The notes under the pieces: model-generated
The model's input: only the letters and a program-made list of their open reading frames with translations
The model's database searches: none
Told to the model about the DNA's origin: nothing
Shown here: positions 1-8,278 of the stretch, in pieces
How the letters are laid out: each line of letters starts with the position of its first letter
How positions within the stretch are numbered: the first letter of the stretch is position 1
Translations under genes and position numbers: made by a program
Source of the DNA: Thalassiosira profunda
Taxonomy: Eukaryota > Bacillariophyta > Thalassiosirophyceae > Thalassiosirales > Thalassiosiraceae
DNA: 25,390 bases
NCBI GenBank assembly: GCA_036939355.1
Contig: JALLAP010000433.1
Location: forward strand, 1-25,390
Direction of reading: 5' to 3'

Positions 1-400
1 GCCACAGGTAGTGCGTGAGCCGCATGACGAAGGCGTATTCGTTCAATGCGCCGAGCGCAAGATACACGTACGACCGCCGGTCCAAATCGACATATCGAAC
101 GGGCGGTGCACCCGGCTCTCGCGTTGGGAGCACCTTGCTGCGGAGGCACTTCTCGATGACGAACACCACAATGTTGTCGTAGAAGACGATGCCGCAGCGG
201 ATGAGTACGAAGCCCAGGATCCATAATTGAACATTGGGCAGGTTCCACGGGTTCAGGTAGGAGGGATTGTGGTAAAGGTAATGCAGGACGTAGGCCGTGG
301 TGGCGGAGTCCAGGAGCAGCGAGCGCCGTTGTTGTTTTTGAAGCTGAGATGGCCGCCGCTTTGGCTGGGGCCGCGCTTGCACGCCCGTCGCGCTGCACAT
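1..400 (-). CDS. Multi-pass membrane protein, N-terminal part (possibly fatty-acid hydroxylase-like)
   Basis: An open minus-strand frame starts at the ATG at 400-398 and runs off the left edge after 133 codons. The first 30 or so residues are basic and Gln/Arg rich. A hydrophobic segment then reads NVQLWILGFVLIRCGIVFYD and runs on into NIVVFVIEKCL, and a second follows at SYVYLALGALNEYAFVMRL. The pattern of Tyr/Trp/His-rich membrane segments and the tail THYLW resemble the first part of fatty-acid hydroxylase/sterol desaturase family proteins, but the diagnostic His boxes would lie outside the window, so the family call is tentative. No stop interrupts the frame and its composition is protein-like, unlike the overlapping plus-strand frames. 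The short leader MCSATGVQ has no clear signal peptide. The neighbouring 1.7 kb upstream of its start holds no recognisable gene. Confidence 0.55.
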   Translation of the reverse strand, partial: MCSATGVQARPQPKRRPSQLQKQQRRSLLLDSATTAYVLHYLYHNPSYLNPWNLPNVQLWILGFVLIRCGIVFYDNIVVFVIEKCLRSKVLPTREPGAPPVRYVDLDRRSYVYLALGALNEYAFVMRLTHYLW

Positions 401-547
401 GGTTGCAAACCGCCAATAGGAACAGGTGGACGTCCAGCGGTGCCGAGCTGCTCTGCATGCCACCGAGCTGCAAGACCCTGGATGGTACACGTACGTAAGA
501 CGAGCTAGCTAATAGTTGACTTTATCGAAAAGGAGGAGCTCGCACGC

Positions 548-610
548 CAGACGGCGTCTGGTCGCCGTTTAGACGCCGTTTAGTCTGCGTTCAGACGCCG
601 TCTGGTCGCC
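548..610. repeat. Short near-identical direct repeats built on a cagacgscgtctg palindrome
   Basis: A 19-bp block at 548-566 recurs at 592-610 with one mismatch (g/c at the seventh base). The first 13 bases of each block are close to self-complementary, and related agacgccgtt pieces lie between them. This is a low-complexity GC-rich cluster of unknown role. Confidence 0.6.
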
Positions 611-838
611 TGTAGTCGGCGGTCGCCGTCCGCCGTCTGCCCTCTGCCTGCCTCTGCATGCCCTCAAACCGCCCAGGCGAGGCAGACCGACCCGATGGCC
701 GCCGCCGCCGCCGTCCTACGCGGCCACCCACCGCCCTCTCGCCGTCCTCTCGCCGCCCCACCCGGCGTGATCGATGGGCCATAATCTCGGCTACGACTGG
801 GTGAGCGGCGGACGGGGCGGGTAGGCCGCTGAGGCCGC

Positions 839-1043
839 CGAGAGGTTACAACCTCAAGGCAGGCCGACGCCGTCGATGGAATTGCAACGGCCGCTGCCTC
901 CTCATGCGGCCACCTCATTCCTGGGTCAGCGTCTTTGCCCAATGCCTTTGCCGCCTGTGGCAGGTGCCGGTACGAGAGGTTACAACCTGGCCGACGCCGT
1001 CGATGGAATTGCAACGGCCGCTGCCTCCTCATGCGGCCACCTC
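839..1043. repeat. Two-copy tandem repeat, about 134-bp period
   Basis: The block at 839-916 (78 bp) is repeated at 973-1043 (71 bp). The two are identical by eye apart from seven bases (caaggca, after the shared acaacct) present only in the first copy. Both contain attgcaacgg and end at cggccacctc. The 56 bp between them is not repeated. No coding interpretation is convincing. Confidence 0.85.
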
Positions 1044-1611
1044 CGCCCTCTCGCCGCCACACGACACAGAACGACGGCCGATTAACCCGTCTATCCATCC
1101 GACCGCGGCGGTTGGGGCGCAATGGACGAAATGCCGGCGGCCGGGACCTTAATGGCACTTATTCGATGGTCGAAATTATTTGACCTTGAACCGGCGGAGG
1201 AGGCCGACGGCTTGGATGGCGGCAACCACGAGAAGGAGGACGACGACCACGAGGAAGAGGAACATAAGGATACTAACGCAATGGCAATGGTGCAATAGCA
1301 ACGAATGCATAATAATAATGAATTGCAATTAATACAATTTTATGGCCATCTGATGTGCTCTTTAATTGTATTGCAATTCGATTCCTCCTCCACCGCCTCC
1401 CCGTCCACCACCATCATCGACTTCTCGATCAAGAAGGATATGTTGTGATGTGATCCATGGTTTCAACATCCCGGATAGAGGTTTAAACGGTAGGCCTCCA
1501 AAGCAAGCAAAAGCCGCACTGTGGCACCTCTAGTGCAACTCGATCACGGAATAACGGCTCGAGCGCCGATCTAGGACCCCAAAAGACATCGCATATCGAT
1601 TCTACATGCGA

Positions 1612-1625
1612 TTCTAGGCCTAGAA
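1612..1625. repeat. 14-bp perfect palindrome
   Basis: The sequence ttctaggcctagaa is exactly self-complementary. It lies in the gene-poor interval between the left-edge gene and the transposon. No role can be assigned. Confidence 0.6.
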
Positions 1626-1980
1626 CAATGTTGGTTCATCATCATACATCGATATTTGATGATTGCGAATCGCAGTCCCGTCGTGGTTCTCGCGACGGCG
1701 CACCTCAAAATTTGGTCGCGTTTGCGAAGTGCATCCAGTGGGCAGGGGGCGCGCCCACAGAAAAAAGGTCAATGGAGCCGCGGCCCATTTGGGGCTCGAC
1801 GAAGTGGATTTGCGAGCCCGAGATGCAAAAACGCCAAAAGTCCAGGTCTGGGTCGATGCCCGATCTTGAAGGCCAGGCGGCTCCGCCGACCCCCAAAATT
1901 CATGGAGACAACCGAAATGATGTGTTCTATGAGCCCCGCAAAGGGTTTGGTCATCGCGGGCCGGCAAGGGGTCCTTTCGC

Positions 1981-2032
1981 TTAGTGCCGATAGGCTCTGC
2001 CACTAAGATGCAAAAATGTGGGTCGGCACTAA
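1981..2032. repeat. 10-bp inverted repeat (stem-loop potential)
   Basis: The arm ttagtgccga (1981-1990) is matched exactly by its reverse complement tcggcactaa (2023-2032) across a 32-nt loop, about 50 bp from the transposon insertion site. It could be the remnant of a small element end or chance. Confidence 0.45.
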
Positions 2033-2078
2033 TCCTGTTAAACTCGTAGTTAGCCAATTCTGATACCAAAGGCTCCTC

Positions 2079-2086
2079 ATTGCATC
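2079..2086. repeat. Left target-site duplication of the transposon pair
   Basis: The 8 bp attgcatc immediately before the first inverted terminal repeat recur exactly at 13401-13408, directly after the last one. Neither inner end of the two elements carries this sequence, so it brackets the dimer as a whole. The final c is shared with the base before the second copy, so a 7-bp duplication is also possible. Confidence 0.8.
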
Positions 2087-2110
2087 GGCAGATACCTTGC
2101 TTGGCTGGGG
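2087..2110 (+). repeat. Left terminal inverted repeat, copy 1
   Basis: This 24-bp end begins ggcagatacc and finishes ggctgggg. It matches the reverse complement of 7717-7740 with three mismatches (positions 9, 16 and 17). It is expected to be a transposase-binding and cleavage site. Confidence 0.9.
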
Positions 2111-2197
2111 ACGAGAAGCCCATCGGACGAAGTGTACAACCGCAACACTAATAAAGGAGACTAACGATACCTCATCAATAGAGTGTGTGCACTATTT

Positions 2198-2234
2198 TTG
2201 TCCGATCAGGTCCGGGACTAATCTGATCGGACAA
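2198..2234. repeat. Subterminal 12-bp perfect inverted repeat, copy 1
   Basis: The arm ttgtccgatcag (2198-2209) and its exact reverse complement ctgatcggacaa (2223-2234) flank a 13-nt loop, 111 bp inside the left end. The same structure is at 7858-7894 in copy 2. It could bind the transposase or form a hairpin in the 5' leader. Confidence 0.65.
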
Positions 2235-2377
2235 CGACGGAATCAATACCTGAGCCAGTAGCTCATCGAACAAACCGCGACTCGCAGTCGCTCCCCGCCG
2301 CCTCATCAAATCAGAGACGGACGGAAATGGCCCCTCCTACCTCGCCGCGTCCAAGGGGAAATAGAGCAAGATAATAG

Positions 2378-2591
2378 GTGAGTGTGCACATCATACCGCC
2401 CCCGCCGTTGCCCCCCGGCATGCGGCTGATAGATCTGCCGCCGGACTGGCGGCGCCTGGCTGTCCCGGCTTGTTTATTGATGCTATTTAACCGCCCGCGC
2501 CGATGATGTGAAACGATGCGCGAGGTGGCGGACGCCCGCACCTTTATCAATTGCAATTGCATATCTAATATTTATTGCAATTGCAATTCAG
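2378..2591 (+). other. Candidate 5'-leader intron of the transposase gene, copy 1
   Basis: A consensus donor (ataatag|gtgagt) at 2378 pairs with a plausible acceptor (gcaattcag|g) ending at 2591. A ctaat branch-like sequence and an AT-rich stretch rich in ttgcaat lie before the acceptor. Removal would delete upstream ATGs at 2503, 2506 and 2516 and leave the main ATG at 2619. This rests on splice-site pattern only. Confidence 0.35.
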
Positions 2592-2618
2592 GATAATCAC
2601 CGCATCTGCAGCGCCGTC

Positions 2619-5600
2619 ATGTCTACCGCGTCGACGCGCGACGAGGACGATGGCGACGGCGCTTCCTCGGCGGCGGATGCTGCTTCTGCTGCGCGTCAAC
2701 TCCTCCTCGCGTATGCGCCCCTGTTCGCAACTGACGAGCGGTACCAGCAATACATCGCCGACATGCGGGAGGCCGGCATCGTTATATCCGAAGAGATGGT
2801 CGCGGAGGCCATGCATAAATTCCAGCACGTCAAGTTTCGGGCGGAGAAGGCGGGGGGTGTGCGCAATCCGTACAAAAAGAAGACGATGTACGAGAAGATG
2901 AGTAGCGGGGAGGGCGAGGCATCGAAAGCCCCGAAGAAATCGACCAGCACGGCAAGCGGCTCAACCGGCAGTGCGCGTGGGCGCCCGAGGGGGACGTCAA
3001 ATCAGCCGGGGCACAATGCCGGGGGGGATAGACGGTCGGAGGCATTCAGAGCTCGCCGTGCGGCCAACGGGGAGGGCGACCGGGCCGTCGAGGACGAGGA
3101 GGAGGATGATTCCGCCTCCGACGACGACAATAGCGACAGTGTCGAGGGGGGCGGCGGCGCGAGCGACGTGGCGGGCGCGGGGGGCGACGGGGCGGACTCG
3201 GGCGTGGGCGACGGGGCAGACAACGGGGCGAGAGCGGACGCGGACTCTTCCGGTGCGGGGGAGGACGATGGCGGCGACGGGCAGGGCGGGGAGGAAGATG
3301 AAAGGCGTGAGCGCGAGAGGCGGCGCAAAACCGAGAGAGAGCAGGCCAAGCGTGCAGCGTTGCAGGGATTGCAAGAATATGCAGAGAGCATTCCCAACGG
3401 CACGATCGAAACGACCCTCGACGACGGGTCCGATGGAGACGGCGGCGCCGGCGATGCCAATGGTGGAAATGGCGCAGATGGCGGCACCAGCCAGCGAGAA
3501 GGCTTTTCGTACCAGCCGGCCGAGGGCTCTCCAATTTGGGAGTACTTGAGACATGTCAAAGAGCTGGTCAAATCGAAGAAGGATCCGCTGGGGCTGAAAA
3601 CGGGCGCGGCGTGGATCCCTCCAAAGCTCAGCCGGCTCACCGAGGGCCTCGGCGCCTTGCCCAATGCAAACAAGTTCTACCTCGGCAACGCGTGGGTGTA
3701 CGTGTTCGCGCCAACCGTTCAGTTCGGCCGCCTGTTCTCGCCATCGTTCAGATACGAATGCGTGAAATGCAAGGGGAAAAACACCCACAGCAACGGCTGG
3801 ACTTGGCGCCCTTGCCATTGGTGGGACCAAATCGTGTACGTCGTGCACCAGGAGATCGAGTGCCAGAACCACGGCTGCGGCGCGGTGTTTGGAACAATCG
3901 ACCAGGAGTGTTTGGCAACCCTACCGACGCGCGTCGTGGAGGAATTTCCCTTCGTTCAGACGAATCATCGCGGGCCGGGGTACTACGGACCGATGCTCCT
4001 ATTGATGGTGGCGCTGATGCCCTACGGAGTGCTCTGCGGGGCGTTTGCCAAGATCTTCAACATCATCAAACGGTTTAAGTTCGCGCAGACCCACGTGGGC
4101 TATCTCGACGAGGTGCATCACTACCTCAACGTCCAACGCCATGTCGGCGCCACCGGTGCTTCGGGGTACCCGAAACCGTTCTCGCCGTACGCTGACCAAT
4201 CGGGCTACTGCGGCATCAAGCTGACGACGTCCCTATTGGTCGATGGGTTGAGGGGCTTCATGGGATCGTTCGAGCCTTACATGCAGGCGTCGTTCCAGTA
4301 CGGGACCGACGATTGCTGCTCGTCGGACGATAGCCACAAGCTGACGAAACACATCACGGTGAACGTCGGCAAGCGGAGGGTGCACCCATTTACGACGACC
4401 TATTCAGTCATCGGAGGCAATGGAAAGCCAAACGTGAGCCGCTTCAAATTTACCAAGTCGCCGAGCGAGTTGACTGAATTGATGCCGGCGTGGGCACAGG
4501 TTCGAGCAAACGCCGGCCATCCGTTGCTGCTTCGATTGGAGGGAGACAATGCAGCGGGGGATAGCGCGCAGCAACATTCTGCCTCGCCGTCGCTGATGAT
4601 GGACGTGGAGCCATATCAGGAGCCCACCGATCTGGCTCGATTCGAGGTGTCGGAGGAGCAGTACCAGTACGTGACAACCCACGAGGGATGCAAGCGTGTG
4701 GCGCTGGCCGCTGCTGATTTTATCGCCGAGAAAAGGGCGAGCGGTTGCGACACTATCCGGGTTGGATTCGATACCGAGTTCAATCCCGATGGTCTTCTTG
4801 TATTGGCTCTGGACTTTTACGATGGCGGGCCAAAGGTGTTGATGCATCCGTACGATTGGGGCAGCGCTTTCGAGCCCAAGATGAAGGACGTCCTGGAGCT
4901 CCCGTGCATCGTTGTTTACGGCTGCAGCGTGGCAATTGATGTGCATCTGCTTCGCAAGCGATTCGACGTGCGGCTGAAACGAATCGTGGACATCGGTAGA
5001 CTTTGTTTGCGCGACGACCCCGCCCAGAAGCGTGGCCTCAGACCTTTGGCTGCAAAGTATCTCCGCTTGGAAGTGGATAAGACCCACCAACGCGCCAACT
5101 TCAACGTCAAGCCAGACATGGCGCCGCATTTACGCCGGTACGCGATGGGAGATGCCATGCTGCCTGTTGCAATTGCCGATGAAATCATCGCTCGGATTGG
5201 TGCTATCGGGATCGAATCAACGCGACACCCGCCCGATCTTCAGCCCGGCAAAGAGGTTCTGATCAAAATTGGTGGCGTGAAGGCCGCCATTGAAAAGCTG
5301 TTGTCTCTCGGCGAACGCGGGGGCGGTGGAGGCGAGAGCCGCATGTGGGGCGACTTGTACGTTGGCGCGGGCAAAGCTATGGTGGAAATCACTACCGTTA
5401 TTGCTGTTGGCGCGAAAGTGCCTCATCAGCATTCGGATTGGGGACCAGGGAAGCTGACTTTGGGTGCGGTCGTGCAGAGGCCGGGCGACGATATAATTGT
5501 CGTGAACACCAACCAGATTCACACTCAAATCGGAGGGCAATATCGGAGGGTGGTAGAGCTATTGAGCAAAGGAGTGTCGCCGGCTGCCGCGGATGGATCT

Positions 5601-7512
5601 AACAACGCTCGAGGTGAGACTTGTGCTCGGATCTTATTGATATCTTTTGCACTGATTCTCAACGTTGCCGGTGCCTTTCCTGTTCGCAGATCGAGCGGCG
5701 CAAAGCCTAACGAACAATAGTGACAGTGAGGCTGCAACAGAGTCTCCGGCAAGGGCTTCGGCGACGAGTGCTAACGCAAACAGTGGCGAGCCTGCGATGG
5801 AAGCCGCGCCTGAAGCACCAAACGGAGAAGACAGTGGCGACTCTGATACCATCCGGAGCAGAGAGAAGTCGGACATTTGGCACGAGCACCACAATCTGCC
5901 GCTGCCAAAGGACTGCCCTGCGGCGCCATTCATCCATCAGCTCTTGCGCCATGCTACATTTGCAATTGACTCAGTAGATTACGATAGAGTGAAGACGGTG
6001 CTGGCAGCGAAAGGGATCGTTGACTTCGACGAGCACTGGATGCACAACCGGCAGTTTTGGTACCGCAGAGTTAGAATGGTGCCGCGCCCACCTGATGATG
6101 CTTGCGCGAATCTTTTTGCTGTGTTGAATTACCTCCAGACGTCAGATGCTTTCAGAGAGTTTATCACCCATGATGTGGCGAAGCATATTACGGGGTGGGC
6201 GCGGCGGTGCCAGAGAGGGCGCTACGATGATTTGCCCGACGTCGAAATGTTTGAGCACGATGGCTACGACGAAAACGGCTTGGATCTCTGGAAGAGTCGT
6301 CGGGGATCAAAGGCCGAGAACTTTCATCAGAAGATGAGTGTCGCCGCGGCGCCGTTTGGAGTGGGAATTGAGATGGCTCATTATCAGATGGTGGTCTTGG
6401 CCTATCAGTATCTCGTCAGCGCAGGCGTCAATCGCTGCAACGAGCCAGACTTTGGTCATTTCTGTCTCAACTTGGAGGATAGGATTCAGACCCGGGTGGA
6501 GGAAATATACGGCGTCAATCTCTTCCCAAATCGAGTGAACATTAGCAACCAAACGCCGATGAACTTTGTCGCAGTTGGGGTTGGGCCCTTGACGCACGAT
6601 GCGGAATTTGTCGAAGTTGGAGAGCCAGCGCCGTCCTTGACAAATGATTTGCGCTTCATGGCTGAGCGGATGGCCGTTGTCTATCCTCCGCTTCCTCCGT
6701 CGACGCCAAAGGAATATGGAATGATCAAGGCGTTTTGTGCTAAAACGCCCCAGCCAAAGAGTGAGGACATTCGCCAGCTGTGCAAAACGTTCAAGGCGAC
6801 CGCAAATGGTTGCGATGTATTTCCAAAACTGCCTGCTCTGATATCGCCGGCAATTAAGAGGTGGAAGATCAACGAGTCCATTCGGCTGCTGAAACTGAAA
6901 GCCGGCCAATCACTGGACGATTTGATCGCCCATTTCAAAGGCCAGACGGTATCGCTTCCGTCTCCTGAGCGTCAGCGAGTGACAGTGCAGGGAGACCAGT
7001 CTGAGCCAAATAGTTCAGACTCGGCGCCGGCGTTGCCTGCCCAACAGAGTGACATTGGTCGCCAGGCGCCTCCACATGTGCCACCAATTAGTGCCCCGTC
7101 TCAGAATAGATTCGTTCCAGTTGGCGTGGAGACAGCGACACCATTTGAGAAGTGTACAAATTGGCCAAAGTGTGAGATGGATAGGAGGGAGTGCCGAGGA
7201 TACAGGAAAGATACGTGTTGTCTTTTTGGCAGCAATGGCTCCAGAAAGGATGAAGCTCCCACGGACGAGGAATTGGTTAGATTGACCAGAGAAAAGGTGT
7301 GGAGCGAAAGCCGAAAGAAGCAGGACTGCTTTTGGGTTCCGCTGTGCGGAAAAGCAATAGACTGCGGTGGGCTCAAACCGGAGGACTGCTGTCACTTTGG
7401 AGACAAAGGGACGCGCAGGAATGAGCTACCTCCAACGGCCGAGTTTGAAAGTATGAAAAAGAGTTACAAAGCAAAGAGACGGAAAGAGCGGCGATCTAAG
7501 ACCACAGAGTAA
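2619..7512 (+). CDS. Spliced transposase with DDE core and inserted DEDDy 3'-5' exonuclease, copy 1 (1,605 aa)
   Basis: Exons 2619-5613 and 5690-7512 join at a phase-1 intron (5614-5689) into one 1,605-residue frame. The ATG at 2619 is preferred over an in-frame GTG at 2508. In order: AT-hook core RGRPRG (120-125); Asp/Gly-rich acidic region; short charged helix (about 225-258); Cys region with C381-x2-C384 and C415-x4-C420, resembling the DUF6729-type zinc domain; RNase H-like core with D571 in SDDSHKLTKHI and D643 in EGDNAAGD; DEDDy exonuclease at about 710-860 with D718/E720 (FDTEF), D774 (AIDVHLL) and YAMGD (841-845); likely third catalytic E1208 in RRGSKAENFHQ; and two Cys repeats (1487-1517, 1545-1573). 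Catalysis of transposition is inferred from these residues and from the flanking inverted repeats. The exonuclease may process ends or gaps. All catalytic residues are present, so it may be active. Confidence 0.85.
5614..5689 (+). other. 76-nt coding intron, copy 1
   Basis: The donor is gag|gtgaga and the acceptor is ttcgcag|at. Branch-like ctgat lies about 35 nt before the acceptor, followed by a pyrimidine-rich run. Splicing replaces a stop-bounded 35-codon tail ending at 5720 with the long downstream frame, forming codon 999 across the junction. Confidence 0.8.
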
Positions 7513-7740
7513 CACTTAAGCTCGCTTCGCTCGCATCATGCAAATGCAATAATGATATCTGCCTATTTAATTGCTAGTTGGATCAGTAGAGTAAAGATGG
7601 AAGTAGGGTAGGTATCAGTAATCCTCCCCTCCTCTTCTCTCTCCTCCTCTTCTCCTCTTCTTTTTCTCTTCCTCTCTTTTCTTTTTTCTTTTTTCAAAAA
7701 TTCCAACAAAAATTGGCCCCAGCTGAGCAAGATATCTGCC
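7513..7740. other. 3' noncoding end of copy 1 with 73-nt pyrimidine tract
   Basis: After the stop codon there is a second copy of the terminal 10-mer gatatctgcc (7554-7563), identical to the outermost 10 bp (7731-7740). An uninterrupted C/T run follows at 7623-7695, then the right inverted repeat. The tract could form triplex DNA or serve as a termination or processing signal. The repeated 10-mer may be an accessory transposase site. Confidence 0.7.
7717..7740 (-). repeat. Right terminal inverted repeat, copy 1
   Basis: This 24-bp end starts ccccagctga and finishes gatatctgcc. Its reverse complement matches 2087-2110 at 21 of 24 positions. It faces the left end of copy 2 across six bases. 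Confidence 0.9.
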
Positions 7741-7746
7741 GATGCC
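7741..7746. other. 6-bp spacer (gatgcc) between the two transposon copies
   Basis: The right end of copy 1 and the left end of copy 2 are separated only by gatgcc. These bases do not repeat the outer 8-bp duplication in direct orientation. The first five (gatgc) equal the reverse complement of the last five of the left flank (gcatc). Confidence 0.85.
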
Positions 7747-7770
7747 GGCAGATACCTTGCTTGGCTGGGG
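7747..7770 (+). repeat. Left terminal inverted repeat, copy 2
   Basis: Identical to 2087-2110. With 7717-7740 and the spacer it forms a 54-bp imperfect palindrome at the dimer junction. Confidence 0.9.
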
Positions 7771-8278
7771 ACGAGAAGCCCATCGGACGAAGTGTACAAC
7801 CGCAACACTAATAAAGGAGACTAACGATACCTCATCAATAGAGTGTGTGCACTATTTTTGTCCGATCAGGTCCGGGACTAATCTGATCGGACAACGACGG
7901 AATCAATACCTGAGCCAGTAGCTCATCGAACAAACCGCGACTCGCAGTCGCTCCCCGCCGCCTCATCAAATCAGAGACGGACGGAAATGGCCCCTCCTAC
8001 CTCGCCGCGTCCAAGGGGAAATAGAGCAAGATAATAGGTGAGTGTGCACATCATACCGCCCCCGCCGTTGCCCCCCGGCATGCGGCTGATAGATCTGCCG
8101 CCGGACTGGCGGCGCCTGGCTGTCCCGGCTTGTTTATTGATGCTATTTAACCGCCCGCGCCGATGATGTGAAACGATGCGCGAGGTGGCGGACGCCCGCA
8201 CCTTTATCAATTGCAATTGCATATCTAATATTTATTGCAATTGCAATTCAGGATAATCACCGCATCTGCAGCGCCGTC

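Larger units (their letters stand above)
401..2078. other. Gene-poor interval with GC-rich repeats
   Basis: I see no convincing gene in this stretch. Its first part (about 540-1160) is very GC rich, with short direct and tandem repeats that leave several frames open by composition. The part from about 1300 is AT richer and carries TTGCAA motifs. Between 1620 and 2010 three plus frames and two minus frames are open at once, none with a recognisable domain, so I read this as compositional. It includes the 5' flank of the minus-strand gene at 1-400. The right end is the target site of the transposon pair. Confidence 0.6.
2087..7740 (+). mobile_element. DNA transposon, copy 1 (5,654 bp, terminal inverted repeats)
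   Basis: The element is bounded by imperfect 24-bp inverted repeats (2087-2110 and 7717-7740, 21 of 24 positions matching), beginning ggcagata and ending tatctgcc. It carries one spliced gene for a DDE/DEDDy-exonuclease transposase. The second copy starts 5,660 bp downstream. Every open reading frame recurs at exactly that offset with the same translation, so the copies appear identical and must be recent. Subterminal structure includes a 12-bp inverted repeat near the left end, and a 73-nt pyrimidine tract plus an internal copy of the terminal 10-mer near the right end. An 8-bp target duplication occurs in hAT, P, Merlin, Novosib and KDZ-type elements; I cannot place this one in a named superfamily from sequence alone. 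Confidence 0.93.

Noticed and set aside
11..508. Two consecutive plus-strand frames at the left edge
   Set aside because: The minus frame 400-1 has coherent membrane-protein sequence; the plus frames are its shadows.
1620..2123. Overlapping open frames on both strands left of the transposon
   Set aside because: Five frames are open at once with no domain or splice support, and the longest one starts inside the transposon end.
2508..2618. Upstream GTG-initiated extension of the transposase frame, giving a hydrophobic N-terminus
   Set aside because: Eukaryotic initiation at GTG is unlikely, the extension overlaps a candidate leader intron and ttgcaat-rich noncoding sequence, and an ATG is present at 2619.
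2997..3872. Long minus-strand frames (up to 291 codons) opposite the transposase N-terminus, repeated in copy 2
   Set aside because: They mirror the GC-rich Asp/Gly repeat on the plus strand, are Pro/Ser/Arg low complexity and show no domain.
4404..5129. 241-codon minus-strand frame opposite the exonuclease domain
   Set aside because: It lies opposite a frame with clear catalytic motifs and has no recognisable protein features.
5665..7512. Second transposon frame as an independent 615-residue protein starting at 5665
   Set aside because: The ATG lies inside the predicted intron. Splicing puts this frame in phase with the upstream one, and the conserved transposase motifs span both, so one protein is more likely.
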